Positions 36,211 through 47,035 of a DNA stretch of 64,000 bases are shown in pieces. The translations under genes and the position numbers were made by a program. Position 1 is the stretch's first letter; each line of letters opens with the position of its first letter. Origin of the DNA: Girardinichthys multiradiatus (taxonomy: Eukaryota > Chordata > Actinopteri > Cyprinodontiformes > Goodeidae). The stretch lies in NCBI RefSeq assembly GCF_021462225.1, contig NC_061797.1, positions 25,691,093 through 25,755,092 of the forward strand, read 5' to 3'. The notes beneath the pieces are model-generated. The model did no database searches and had not been told where the DNA came from. It was given only the letters and a program-made list of their open reading frames with translations.

Positions 36211-37472
36211 ACGGCGTTATTTTAAGTAACAAAAAATATTGGACAATGAAAAAAAAGATTTTGCTGTATAGCAAATATTTTTTTCAGTCATTTAAAATCA
36301 ATTTTTTCCAATCAAAACAGAAATTTGTTTTGGGACAAATACGTACTCAGCATTTTCACATTTGTCAAGCTCTTTCGTGATTGTATGTAACATTTGTTTA
36401 ATTTGTGATTTTGTTTTTAAATCTGTCTTGAAGCAATTTCTTTCCATTGCACTGTCTTGAATTATACCTAGAAGGAGGGTCCAGCTTGTTTTTAACACAC
36501 AAGTGAATCTGTGTCTGAGATAAATTCCCTTTGACGGGTTTTTCTCCTTGGTGTAAAAAGCTTGCAGTTTTGTGCTGCTTCTTCCTTTTTCTTACTTTGT
36601 TAGTTATTAATTGAGATCATGAGAGCCAACGCTTTCAGCAGGCCTAGTTCAGACAAGAAATGCTTGAACTTCTTTGCCATAAATATTAACAAGCAATATA
36701 TTATGCATATTATTCTTTAAATACCACATAAATGTGTTTTTTGTGCCTAAATCTTAATTTTGCATATGCTTTTAAGTAATATGCATTAAATAATAATTGC
36801 CATTAAATTGATGGTAGAGACAGCAACGGTACTGTCAATCAAATTTGTGCAAACCCCTTCCGTCACTTTCTGTCTCTCACCACTTCCAGTTGCCGAGCCA
36901 TCATTGTTCACGCCAGCATCTCGGAGTGCAGCAGAATCAGCACATACTGTACTCACCAGCACTTTCCCTTCCATACACTTATTATAGGTCATTAAATGCA
37001 CTGTGGATATTTTTTTTAGCCAAGAAAGAGGAAGTAATCTGACGGCACTGCATAATTAACTATGTTGCCTCTGTGTGGAGAAGGGCGGAAAGCAACAGGA
37101 AAAATGTCCTTTCATGCAATGATTTCTGGATGAATTTCTTAGTTTCTACAGAGCTGGAAGTAGTCATTTTAAAGGCATTAGCTCCCCCAAAGTTACCGGA
37201 AATGTAATCTGCTTTAAAAATAATGATTTAGTCCCATGTTAATTACTACAATTACCAGTTTTACATCATCTTAGGCTTCAGTCTAAGATGACTGAAGCCT
37301 AAGATAATCATTCAATCATTCAAGTTTTAAGTAAGTCTAACGCAGGACCACATCTGACCTTTCTCATAATTTTTCTCATAATTTTTCCAATCCAAAAATA
37401 ATCTTCAGGCTAAATAGATGGATCAGCTCCACCACAGTGATAGAGCAATTGAATTATGAATTTTCCTCGTCT
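36211..37472. other. AT-rich unique DNA, no gene
   Basis: Nothing coding is seen. It holds a perfect hairpin at 37268-37305. Frames at 36159-36498 and 36786-37042 have no motif. Confidence 0.45.
37268..37305. repeat. Perfect 15-bp inverted repeat with 8-nt loop
   Basis: ATCTTAGGCTTCAGT at 37268-37282 and its exact reverse complement at 37291-37305 flank CTAAGATG. It could fold as a hairpin; no role is known. Confidence 0.85.
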
Positions 37473-37476
37473 ACAG

Positions 37477-39282
37477 TGTTGGGACCCACAGCCATGGATT
37501 TCAACATTAAACTCCGGTACGAACTCTTCTGGAACTTTTCAAAATAAATTGCATTTAACTGACTTCCAGCAACTGAGGAAAGCGGGGTAGCAGCGGACTT
37601 CCCATGATGTCTCTGTCTGAATAAGAGCACCCCCTCTCCAACAAGCCGATCTCTTCCACACCGGTGTTCATCGGGATAGGAGGGGGACAAAGTGCGCTAA
37701 TGTCTTTTGCTGGCAAAAAGACATAAACTCTTCAACTGGATCTAAGAGTGTCATAGGATCACGCGATCATATGCACAAGTTAAGTATGTGTGAAGCACTG
37801 TTTGTGTAAAGAGGGGAAATTAAGGTATAAGCATTGCTTACTTTCTCTCCGAGGCCTGCCGAAACTGTGTCGCAGAGAAATCCCCAGTAGAGAAGCTGTT
37901 TCTACAAGCTGAGTCTGAAGGAAGGACAACGGCCCGCATCATCATCGTGTTAACCCGTGTGGTCAGCGGACAGGACAGGCCGCCCAGCTACAGCTCCGGA
38001 GCTAACCCTTTTGTTCACAGAGCGAACGCACCTTCAACCCCCCGCGAAGCTACCGAGCTAACCACTTGTTGAGTGTGGACGTTTCTTCAAACTTCGCCCC
38101 TTGGACAACATTTCCTCACCATGGTCAGAGGTTAGGTTTGGGCAGATTAACAGTTAGGATGAAATGATCTGAACGTTTTCATTCTATGAAGTTTGGTTTT
38201 GTTTGTCCATCTTAGTGCTAGCAGGCTATCTGCAGCACACGTGCCCTGTTTGTGTTCTGTGTTTGTGTGTTTTTAAGTTAAGTCAAACTTTACTTGAAGG
38301 GTGATTTTAAACACAGAAGATTGATCATAACGCGCCGTCCGCACTTATGCATTTTAACCCTTATATTAACCGAGGTATTTTAAAGGTATATGTTTGTTTC
38401 TGGTGCTATGCTATCCGCTTCTTTTGTTAGCTCAACGCTAACCGGTAAGAACACACGCTTGCTGCTACAGAGTATTTAACAGAAAGGTTGTTAGTTTCAA
38501 GCTAGTGAATAATAGTCCCTAAGCATTATTTCACTAAATCTGATAACTAAGTAAACATCATTAAGCCCCATTTCTCCAGAAAGATTTGGCTCTTTCCAAA
38601 ATACTCCCTTAATAATATTTCTTCAAATATTATTTCAATAAATAAAGAAAGCTAATTAGACACCGTTGAGAAATGAAGGTTGGTTTTATTCAGCAGATCA
38701 TTATTTAAAACATTATATTATTAAAATAATATTTTATCTGATCTTGCATTGTGAATGGTTGTCTGAACGTTTGCTGATTATTGCTTAAGTTAGTTCCAAG
38801 ACTAACTTAACTTCATTTCCAGATCCTTCAAGATAATCCTGGGTTCTCAAACATAAACATTGCATGGTAATGTTGCATCACTCTTTGATCATGGTTTTCA
38901 ATCATCCTTAATCAACTTGTTTATATTGTACATAGCCCATTAGTCTTCATTATTCTTTAATTCTGCTTGGTAGTTTAGTTGGATTATTTTAGCATGGTAA
39001 AGAGTTTGTTGATTGAAATATGTTTGACTTTGAGTTGACTTATTTTTGTTAATAAATTCTTGTATTTTAAGAAATTGTGTGAATTCATTCCATATATGTG
39101 CAGTTTATGCTGTTCAATAATGTCAGAGCTTGTCTCACACCTTTCTATTTTGTCCTAATACCATCGCCTTACTGGGCTGGTATTCACAGCACAACCCTTA
39201 ACAGACCGAAATATTATTTGATAAAATATTAAAATATTAATATTAAATATTAAATAATATTCTCAGATTAATAATCACAACA
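37477..39282 (+). mobile_element. LTR-like element family A, 1.8-kb solo copy, 4-bp target duplication
   Basis: This reference copy starts TGTTGGGACCC and ends AATCACAACA, with ACAG at 37473-37476 and 39283-39286. The TG...CA ends, short inverted TGTTG/CAACA termini and 4-bp duplication fit an LTR of a Gypsy-like or retrovirus-like element. The length of 1806 bp is large for an LTR. A polyadenylation-like AATAAATTC lies at about 39049-39062. No second LTR, gag, pol or primer-binding site is nearby. A DNA transposon with 4-bp target duplication is the alternative. Confidence 0.75.
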
Positions 39283-39286
39283 ACAG

Positions 39287-41264
39287 CCTTTATATATATT
39301 CAACTCAACAAAGTTTCTTTCTACCCTCATAAAAACTAAGCATGTCACATTTAGTAGAAAAGACCAGAGCTGTCCCTTCCGGCTCTGTTCCACATCACTT
39401 GAACAGACCCTTGTAAGTATTTCAAGGGACAGTGCCTTTGATGTGAGCAATTTATAAAGCTGATTATACAAACAGGATAATAACAATGGAGTCTACAAGC
39501 TGCCTGTTTACCCTCCCTGTGTTTACACCACAGCTTGGGTAATTCTCAGTTGTTCGTCGTGCCGATCATAATAACAACAAACAATGAAAAATGCCTCACA
39601 TCAAAGAGGGAAATAATTATGTATTTAAAAATCCTTTTAAAGTTTTGTGAAACAGGCGAAAGACTGCAGATGCATTGGCTTCCTCCTCAAATTAATTGAT
39701 AGCCCGACTGTTTGAGTTTTTTACATAGCTGCAGGATAACGCTTGTATTATCATGTGAACCCCTTGCCCTCGGGTATCAGATCTTGTTGTTTGCATATTT
39801 ATTGTATATTTGTGTATTCATGCTCTGCCTGTGTCTTGTCACCTAAATTGGCTCGTGCGTCATTATTTCTTGCGTGGGTGGTTGATTGTGCTGTGGCCGT
39901 TTCAGTAACATATCTCTTAAAAAGTATTTTGGCTTCAGCTAAGGACTACATCTTGAAAGGTCTCAGATAACAAGCTTCTTTCCCTGACATTTGTTCCAAA
40001 TCATGTTCATTGGCAGAATACAAAAACCGCAGATGTTTTTCAAAAAAAAGTGCGAACAACGGTTGTAAATTTTTAATTTGAGACATGGATTCTTTTCACC
40101 TGTTTGGCTGAGAAAGAATAAATATGACTGAATGCATCTCTCTTTCATCATGGTGCATAGCTATTAGTAGGTGTGCCTTATCGCCCAATGCATTAGAGGC
40201 ACATTAAATTTGGAATCACTGTGCTCTCTTCAGGTTCAAATAATGAGGATTTAATTATTGACTGGGAATGAATATTTAACAAAGACACTGGTGGTGCAGC
40301 TGGTTAGCTATAGATGGAGGAGCATTAAAAAGGACATAAGGTCTCCATGACCCAGAAAGTTTTGCTCCCCAGAACTCAACAAAATTCTGCCGCTGCTGCT
40401 GTTGGATTACCTTGCAGGACCATCAAAGAGGAGGTTTAGCTTTAAAATCATGGTTGGTGTTGGATTTAATGGAAAACATAATCTTTAAACTATATTATTA
40501 GAAACAAATGTACTGATTTAGAAATTTGTCTTTTGCACACAGTACCAGCAGATTCTAACATTCCATGTTATTTGATGGTACACCTCATTGGCTGTAGGGA
40601 AATACATATCAACTTTTTCACGACATTTTGTCTTGTAAAATAAATTTCGATACTTTTGGTCTGAAACATTGCTTTTAGTTTTCTTACTGCGAATCCACAA
40701 TGACTGAACAAGTCCAAATCTACACAAAAGTTCTACTTAGAAGGAAATTTACTTAAATTCTTAAAGATTAGAAAAGTGAAGAAACCCAAAGCACCTGCTC
40801 ACCAGCTTGAGGGCCATATATAATTCGATTTTATAGTCAGAAAAACTAAACATATTAAAAGTATAAAATGTAAATGAATCAAAACCTGCCTTTTAAAATA
40901 AATACTTAGTTTCAAAATGCAAGTCTCTGAAACATTAAAATAGGAACGGACTACTACATATAGGTATGACGTGGTGTCTATGACTGCACCATCTGTTTGC
41001 CGATCACTTTCTATGGCAGTTGACAAATAACATATTTTTATTGACAAAAAGGCCTTTTTAAAAATATTTAGAAATATGTATAATAGATTTGTGACATCTT
41101 ATTGGCGACAAAGGAAAGGGATATATAGCAACCAGTTTTACTCATATATCATCGATGCAAGAAATGTGGAAGAGCCTCATGGACGTAAACATTGTTTCTC
41201 CCTGCCCTTCAAATATTTTTTTGTTGGAAATACTTTTTGCCTTTTTAATTATGAAACAACATTG
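39287..41264. other. Unique DNA, nothing recognised
   Basis: Frames of 60-100 codons (for example 41076-41378) have no motif. The segment 39660-39990 has mixed composition and may be conserved non-coding sequence; this cannot be tested here. Confidence 0.35.
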
Positions 41265-41400
41265 CCCTGCAATGGATTGGCGGCCTGTCCAGGATATGCC
41301 TTGCCTCTCGCCCGTATAGTGCTGGAGATAGGCACCAGCTCCCCCGTGACCCACTATGGAATAAGCGGTAGAAAATGACTAACTGACTGACTGACTGAAA
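41265..41400 (+). repeat. Dispersed teleost repeat tail
   Basis: GCAATGGATTGGCGGCCTGT, then GCCTTGCCTCTCGCCC, CTGGAGATAGGCACCAGCTC and GACCCACTATGGAATAAGCG end in a TGAC run. It is the same module as at 11981-12120 and 50180-50470. Confidence 0.7.
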
Positions 41401-41571
41401 CAACTTTAATCCTTGATTTAAGGGAAGCTACAACCAAAACTGAAGGATGAGGACACAACACAGCATATGCTTCGGCTAAGACCAATTGCCCAAGCGGGGA
41501 GTAAACAACCAGACCATAAAATGACCACAGCTGCTGTTTAGAAGTATTAAGTTGTTCAGATAAGAACAAAT

Positions 41572-42081
41572 TGTAATGATTTGTGGGTGTTTATGGGTTC
41601 GTCTTATTATTATTATTCTTGATAGGTTTTGAATCATGCTTCTGCTTATTTTCCTGGTCATGCTTTAGTTTTTGTCTTCTACTTTATGTTGTGTCAAGTT
41701 AGGTTTTTTGGATCTGGTTATGTTTTAGTTTCATGGTTTACTAGTTGTGTTTCTATTAGTTAGTATTCAAAAGTCTCTGTTTTGCTCCAGCCACAGTTTG
41801 TTCTCTCCTGTCTGTCAATTAACTTTATTCGGTTCACCTGTACCTAGCATTCAGTCTCCTCGTTTCACCTGGTTCTTGCTCCATATATACACCTCTGTTC
41901 TGTTCATACCTCGTGGAAACATTACAGATCATGCTATGCCTGTCTTGCCTGCCCATTTATTGTTTTGTTCCTGCCTCTTCTAGTGAGTGAGTTTTTGTTT
42001 TTCTAAGATTACATTTTTTACTTACCGTCATGCTGCCTGCTTGTCTGCATTCTGGGGTCCTCCACAACACAAACCTTGACA
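41572..42081 (+). repeat. 5' LTR of family B element
   Basis: It begins TGTAATGATTTGTGGG and ends CCTTGACA, with TATA-like CCATATATACACC at 41881 followed by CTCTGTTCTGTTCAT. The landmarks fall in the same order as in 6541-7045. Promoter and transcript start are inferred from the TATA-like box. Confidence 0.75.
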
Positions 42082-42083
42082 GA

Positions 42084-43350
42084 ATGTTTCCGCCTAACAT
42101 GGACCTCGCAGACAGACGGCAGGAGAGCGCCAGGGATTGCTGGGTTCAGCAGCAGATGACGGAGGCAATGAGACATCTGCCCGTCGATCTGGAGGTTCTT
42201 CCCTCTCCACTGTTGCTGAAGCAGATGGAGCATGAGGCGGTTCAGCGCCATTCTCCACCTGCTCCCCTGGTTGCGCTCCCTGATCCGGCAGCAAAGCCGA
42301 CGTCTTCCTCCCGCCGTAGGAAACGCCGGCTCGGAGCACCTTTGTTGTTCGGCCGGCCGGTCCTGGCGACGCCTCAGCTCAAGTCATCGGGAGTCCCGGC
42401 GATGCCTCGGCTCAAGTCATCGGGGGTCCAGCCGACGCCTCAGCCCCTGCTCAAGCCACCGAGGGTCCCGGCAATGCCTCAGCCACTGCCCACGCCATGA
42501 GGGTCTTGGCGACGCCTCAGCCCCTGCCCGCGCCACGGAGGGTCTCAGCGACACCTCAGGCCCTGCCCACACCACCAAGGGTCTCAGCGACGCCTCAGCT
42601 CCCACGCCACAGAGAGTCTTGGCGACAACTCAGCTCCTGCCCACACCACTGAGGGTCTCGGTGACGCCTCAGCTCCTGCTCCTGGTCTCAAGGTCTTCCA
42701 GGGGTTCACTGAGAGACTGGTGCTCGTCCTAACTTCTGATACCCAAGACGAGGCGATCCGGTTTTTGAGGGGTTCAAGGAGTGGCTTGTCCTCGTTCTGG
42801 CCTCCGAGGGTCCCCCAGACGCTGCATCTGCCTCCGAGGGTCCCGTTGGCTCTGTTCCTGTCTCCGAGGGTCCCGCAGGCTCTATTCCTGTCTCCGAGGG
42901 TCCCGCTGGCTCTGTTCCTGTCTCCAAGGGATCGCCAGGCATCGTGAAGGCCACGCCTGACTCCAAGCCTGACTCTAATCCTCCGGTGTTCCACCAAGTT
43001 CCTGGAGGGTCCTCTACTCTGCTCGGCCGACATCCAGACCGTCAGTTCCTTCGTCGCCGGCCTCCTACACTCCTGTTCAGTCACCGCAGGTTTCCTGACC
43101 AACCTGCGGGTTCCCGCCAATGCCGGCCTCCAAGGTCTCCACGTCTCTGCCGGTCTCCAGGTCCTCGTCCTCGCCTTCATCACCACTGCTGGTCTCCACG
43201 TCTTCGCCGACATCGCCGGCCGCCCTGGTTCTTGAACACTGGGTTCTTGATCCCGCCTGAACTTTTTGCCTGCGCGGGGCAACGTCCTGCTCGCCCACCT
43301 GAGCTTTGTGCCTGCTCAGGACGACCTCCTGGTCACCCGCCTGAACTTTG
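42084..43350 (+). pseudogene. Internal Pro/Ser/Ala-rich tandem-repeat frame of family B element
   Basis: The first frame (42084-42500) begins with MFPPNMDLADRRQES, only three bases after the LTR. It has a charged helical N-terminus (RDCWVQQQMTEAMRHLP, LLLKQMEHEAV) and an SSRRRKRRLG basic patch, then repeats of about 45 bp coding PxPLKxPRVPAMPQ-like units. It stops at 42500 after an apparent small deletion. Other phases continue the repeats to about 42680, and a second array of 30-bp units with GAGGGTCCCG spans 42807-42930. The N-terminus could be a gag-like leader; no known domain is recognised. Antisense frames here (up to 232 codons at 42584-43282) are by-products of the repeats. Confidence 0.5.
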
Positions 43351-43351
43351 T

Positions 43352-43684
43352 CTTGGTTTTTATTTCATGTTTTGTCAAGTTAGGTTTTTTGGATCTGGTT
43401 GTGCTTTAGTTTCATGGTTTACTAGTTGTGTTTCTATTAGTTTGTATTCAAGAGTCTCTGTTTTGCTCCAGCCACGTTTTGTTCTCTCCTCTCTGTCAAT
43501 TAACTTTAATCGGTTCACCTGCACCTAGCATTCAGTCTCCTCGTTTTACCTGGTTCTTGCTCCATATATACACCTCTGCTCTTTTCATTCCTCGTGGAAA
43601 CATTACGGATCATGCTATGCCTGTCTTGCCTGCCAGTTTATTGTTTTGTTCTTGCCTCCTCTAGAGAGTGAGTTTTTGTTTTTC
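43352..43684 (+). repeat. Truncated 3' LTR of family B element
   Basis: TTTTGTCAAGTTAGGTTTTT through GAGTTTTTGTTTTTC aligns with 41673-42004 with scattered substitutions. The first 100 bp and last 75 bp of the LTR are missing. TATA-like CCATATATACACC is kept at about 43562. Confidence 0.75.
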
Positions 43685-44609
43685 AGAACCAGAGCAGAAT
43701 TTTTTTTTGTATCTGGATGCTGCCAGTTTTAAATTACAGTTTTTTTTTCAAGCAGTCATTCATCACGGGTTTCATCTGTAGGATGCCGGTTTGTTAGATC
43801 TCAAGTGTTATGCAGTGAGAGATTTCTCCTGACTTACTGCTCCTCTTCATTGGATTGATTGGCATATAAATCTTCACGTCATTAACTTAAATTCGAGCTG
43901 AAAACATTCAGCTATCAATATTTTCGTCTTGGGTCGGCATTGTGTTCAGCATTGGTGCAAGAGTTCGGAGTTCCAAACATAACATCATAATTCAAAAACA
44001 AGTTGTGGCTGCATTTTGGTTGCCTTGACCTTCTTTTTAGCCTTTGTGTTGTTTAATTTTTTATGTATTTCTTCTTTTGGTCATGGGAAATAATACATTC
44101 CTTGCAATATCATCTGAAACAATATTTAAAATAAAGAAATTTTGTTTTTATTATCAATTTGAAAGAAAATGCAACTGATCAACAAGAATGATCCTCACCA
44201 GTAGTAAAAGTAGAAATACCTAAGTGGTTTCAAATATGATATGAGATTATTTTGACAAAGTATCGAATGGATTAGTTTCCGAAGCCTTATAACCGAGATC
44301 TTGTCTGACCAGTGGTAACAGAGATAACTAGATGCGGTGGGATGTGTTTCTTCTAACAACAAAAAAAATAAATAAATAAAGAAACAGCAGATAAATAAGA
44401 GTGGCAAGAAAACAGGAATACCCAGATCTGATTTAATCTCAGGGGAGTTAACCGATAGATGTGAAAGTCTCCCTTTCTTTTCCCAGCCCAGATCCCATCG
44501 TCTCATCCTCCAGTCTCTGTAGATGAGGGGGTCTATTGATGTGTCTAAGGACTCATAAGAAGATGTTATTTTTATTGTTTTAGTTTTTATTTTGGCTGTC
44601 TGTTTTTTT
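43685..44609. other. Unique DNA, nothing recognised
   Basis: One 103-codon frame (44195-44506 minus) has a leucine/phenylalanine-rich stretch but no recognisable motif and lies in ordinary A/T-rich DNA. Confidence 0.45.
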
Positions 44610-44614
44610 TCAAG

Positions 44615-44655
44615 GGTATATCAGTGATATCTTAGTCATATTTTCAGCCAAAGAA

Positions 44656-44727
<72 letters not shown>

Positions 44728-44995
44728 TAGTGAGAATCAAAAAAGAAAACGTAAAAACAGAAAATAAGAGTCATAGATAAAATGCCACAGTAATACTTTA
44801 TATTAAAAGCCTGCCTGAAAAAATAACCTTTAAGCTTAGATTTAAAGCTGTCTGGGTAAATGGTGGAGCAAAAGTCTAAGGGAAGTTGGTTCCAGAGTTG
44901 GGGTGCTGCCACTGGAAATGCCCGGTCTCCCCAATGCTTAAGTCTAGTCTTGGAACATCTAATAAAAGTTAATTTGATGACCTCACGGAAGTAAT
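44615..44995 (-). mobile_element. L2-group LINE 3' end with AT-repeat tail
   Basis: On the minus strand, CSKTRLKHWGDRAFPVAAPQ, LWNQLPLDF and DSFKSKLKGYFFRQAF (about 44950-44810) is the C-terminal block of an L2-type LINE protein. The 3' untranslated region includes the AT array at 44659-44725. The copy is strongly 5'-truncated. Confidence 0.7.
44659..44725. repeat. (AT)n microsatellite, about 33 units
   Basis: 67 bp of uninterrupted AT lie in the 3' untranslated part of the LINE fragment. The IYIYIY residues of a minus-strand frame come from it. Confidence 0.95.
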
Positions 44996-47035
44996 TTTAG
45001 CATGTTGATGTTAACATGTTAATGTTCAGCAACAACAGACCAGCACATAAGCTTTGACTTTAGCTTTTCTCTGTTTTTGCAGACCCATTTTTCTGGAAGC
45101 TAATGAAGCTGTATTGAAAATACCATCAGTGATGGTATTGTCAGTACCATCATATAAATATGACAAAGTTGCGCATGTGAATCATAGGCAGGGACATCAT
45201 TGCTCTCTTTTGTACGTCTTGTACGTCTTCAAAGAACCAACTGCACTCTGTACTGTCATTTCATTATACTGTAGATACTGCCATGTTAATTAAACCTTTT
45301 GGAATTTGTGTAAGTTTTTATAGGGGTGTTACCATATGGGTTTGCTTTGCAATAAGTACAATTCCTGTTAAGAGCAACTAAAATGTAAAAAGCAGTGTAA
45401 CCATTTTTGTGAGCTTTTGTAAATATTGTTTTGCAGTAGACATTCTTCTCCTCAGTTCTCAGCTCTTTTCCACGCTACCCCCTGTATGGTTATGCTTTAT
45501 CTATGACGGCGTAATGGTTAATCCATTCTAAAGCGAGATGCCTGCAATATGTTTGACAGCTGAGAAATGTCATTACAGGCCATAATGAAGAATGAAATCA
45601 GTTATACCATCACCACACGCCCAAAATTTAATTAGCACCTCTGAAGGTCAGTTGAAATGCTTTTCCCATCATGTTTTCGTATGAGCACAATGTTTGGTTG
45701 TAAATTTATTTCCACTTTAATTTTGCATGAGGAATCTAGCACAACAAAAGTTGCCCCTGTGTAGAAACATATGCAAAAGAATTGCAATTAGTGATAAAGT
45801 GCTAAATGCACAACTTATGAATAGCTGGAGAGACGCAGCAAGGTAACAAAGGCAACTGATAAGACATTGAGATTGAAATGAGGTGTGGAGAAAAGCCTTT
45901 TTATCATCCAATGCCATACCTTCGCACAATGTACAATTAGAGCACATACTTTGGAGTGAGACACAGCCAAAGTGTGGCATCAATTTGCAGATCATTTAGT
46001 CTTTTCACTTGCATTCGGCCTCGGTTTAAACAGCAGGAATTAAAAGCTGGATAAAGATGAAAATAGAGCATGACAGGAAAAAAGTAATGCAAATTACTTT
46101 TGTTATTGCACTGTGATTTTTATTTGAATTGTAAGTGATCATTCTGCCTTTTAGTTACAGCTGTCAGCCCTCATTAATGTGCATTATAAATTGCATCAAA
46201 GTGCATAAGGCTGCGTGTGATTAATTTATACAGTTTTTTTTTTGTACGAAGGAGGGAACTGCAGGTGCCAAGGACTCTAATGACTTGGTTTGGGTGGCAC
46301 AGCTACACTTGAATCTCTTTTCTCAGTATGGGGATGTCTCACATCTGACATGTGTCTTTCACCTGAAGATGACAATTATCTGTTCAGACCCATCAGCTGC
46401 AGGGTCCAAAACAACTGAACAAGATCACAATTTTCAATAATGACAATCAGTTATGCCCTGATCAGTTTCTATTGGTGATTTTAACCTCATGTCATTTCAA
46501 TTAACATGTGTAACTGCAATAAGGAGGATGGATTAGGCTGGAAGATGGTTATTTACTGAAATGCTCAAACATGCAAACATAGCATGGCTGATTAGGTACT
46601 CAGTATTTGAACAATGAATAAATATAAGAAATATAAGTACTTGGAATTTAATACCTTCAAATAAAGTTCCTTTATTCTCTCTTCTGTTGGACCAATGAGC
46701 ATAAAAAATGAATCTTTAGTAGATGCTTTAGATCTAGTAAAGAAACACAGGGAATCAGAAAAGCTTTGAGCCAGTTTTCAAGTCTATATGATAAAAGAAA
46801 GCAGGAAAACAGTAAGTTGTTGGCAGTAGTAGCTCAGCAGTAGCTCAGCTGATGCTCCCCTCTAGCTTTATCAAAAAGGAAGGATCTGGATGTAGAATGA
46901 ATGCTCATCTTTGAGGTAGGACTTTTCAACCCTCAACATTTCCTGTTCACCACTCAACCAATAGAACCTAAAACTAACCCCCGTAATTCCTCACTTGTAA
47001 GTCAAGTTGGATGATAGGGGTTGTGTCATCTTTTA
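44996..47035. other. Unique DNA with candidate conserved non-coding block (45480-46260)
   Basis: No gene or repeat family is recognised. The block 45480-46260 has homeodomain-like words (TTTAATTAGCACC, CATTAATGTGCATT, GATTAATTTATAC) and little simple repeat. Function is inference. Confidence 0.25.

Larger units (their letters stand above)
41572..43684 (+). mobile_element. LTR-type element family B with internal tandem-repeat frame
   Basis: A 510-bp LTR (41572-42081) matches the solo LTR at 6541-7045 in opposite orientation. A 1.27-kb internal region follows, then a second LTR piece (43352-43684) about 95% identical by eye to 41673-42004 of the first. The second LTR is cut at both ends, so no target duplication can be checked. 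The internal region holds a G/C-rich coding-like sequence and no protease, reverse transcriptase or integrase, so the element would depend on another for movement. No clear primer-binding site follows the first LTR. Confidence 0.7.

Noticed and set aside
42584..43282. 232-codon minus-strand frame
   Set aside because: It is antisense to the tandem-repeat interior of the family B element; repeat periods divisible by three keep several phases open.
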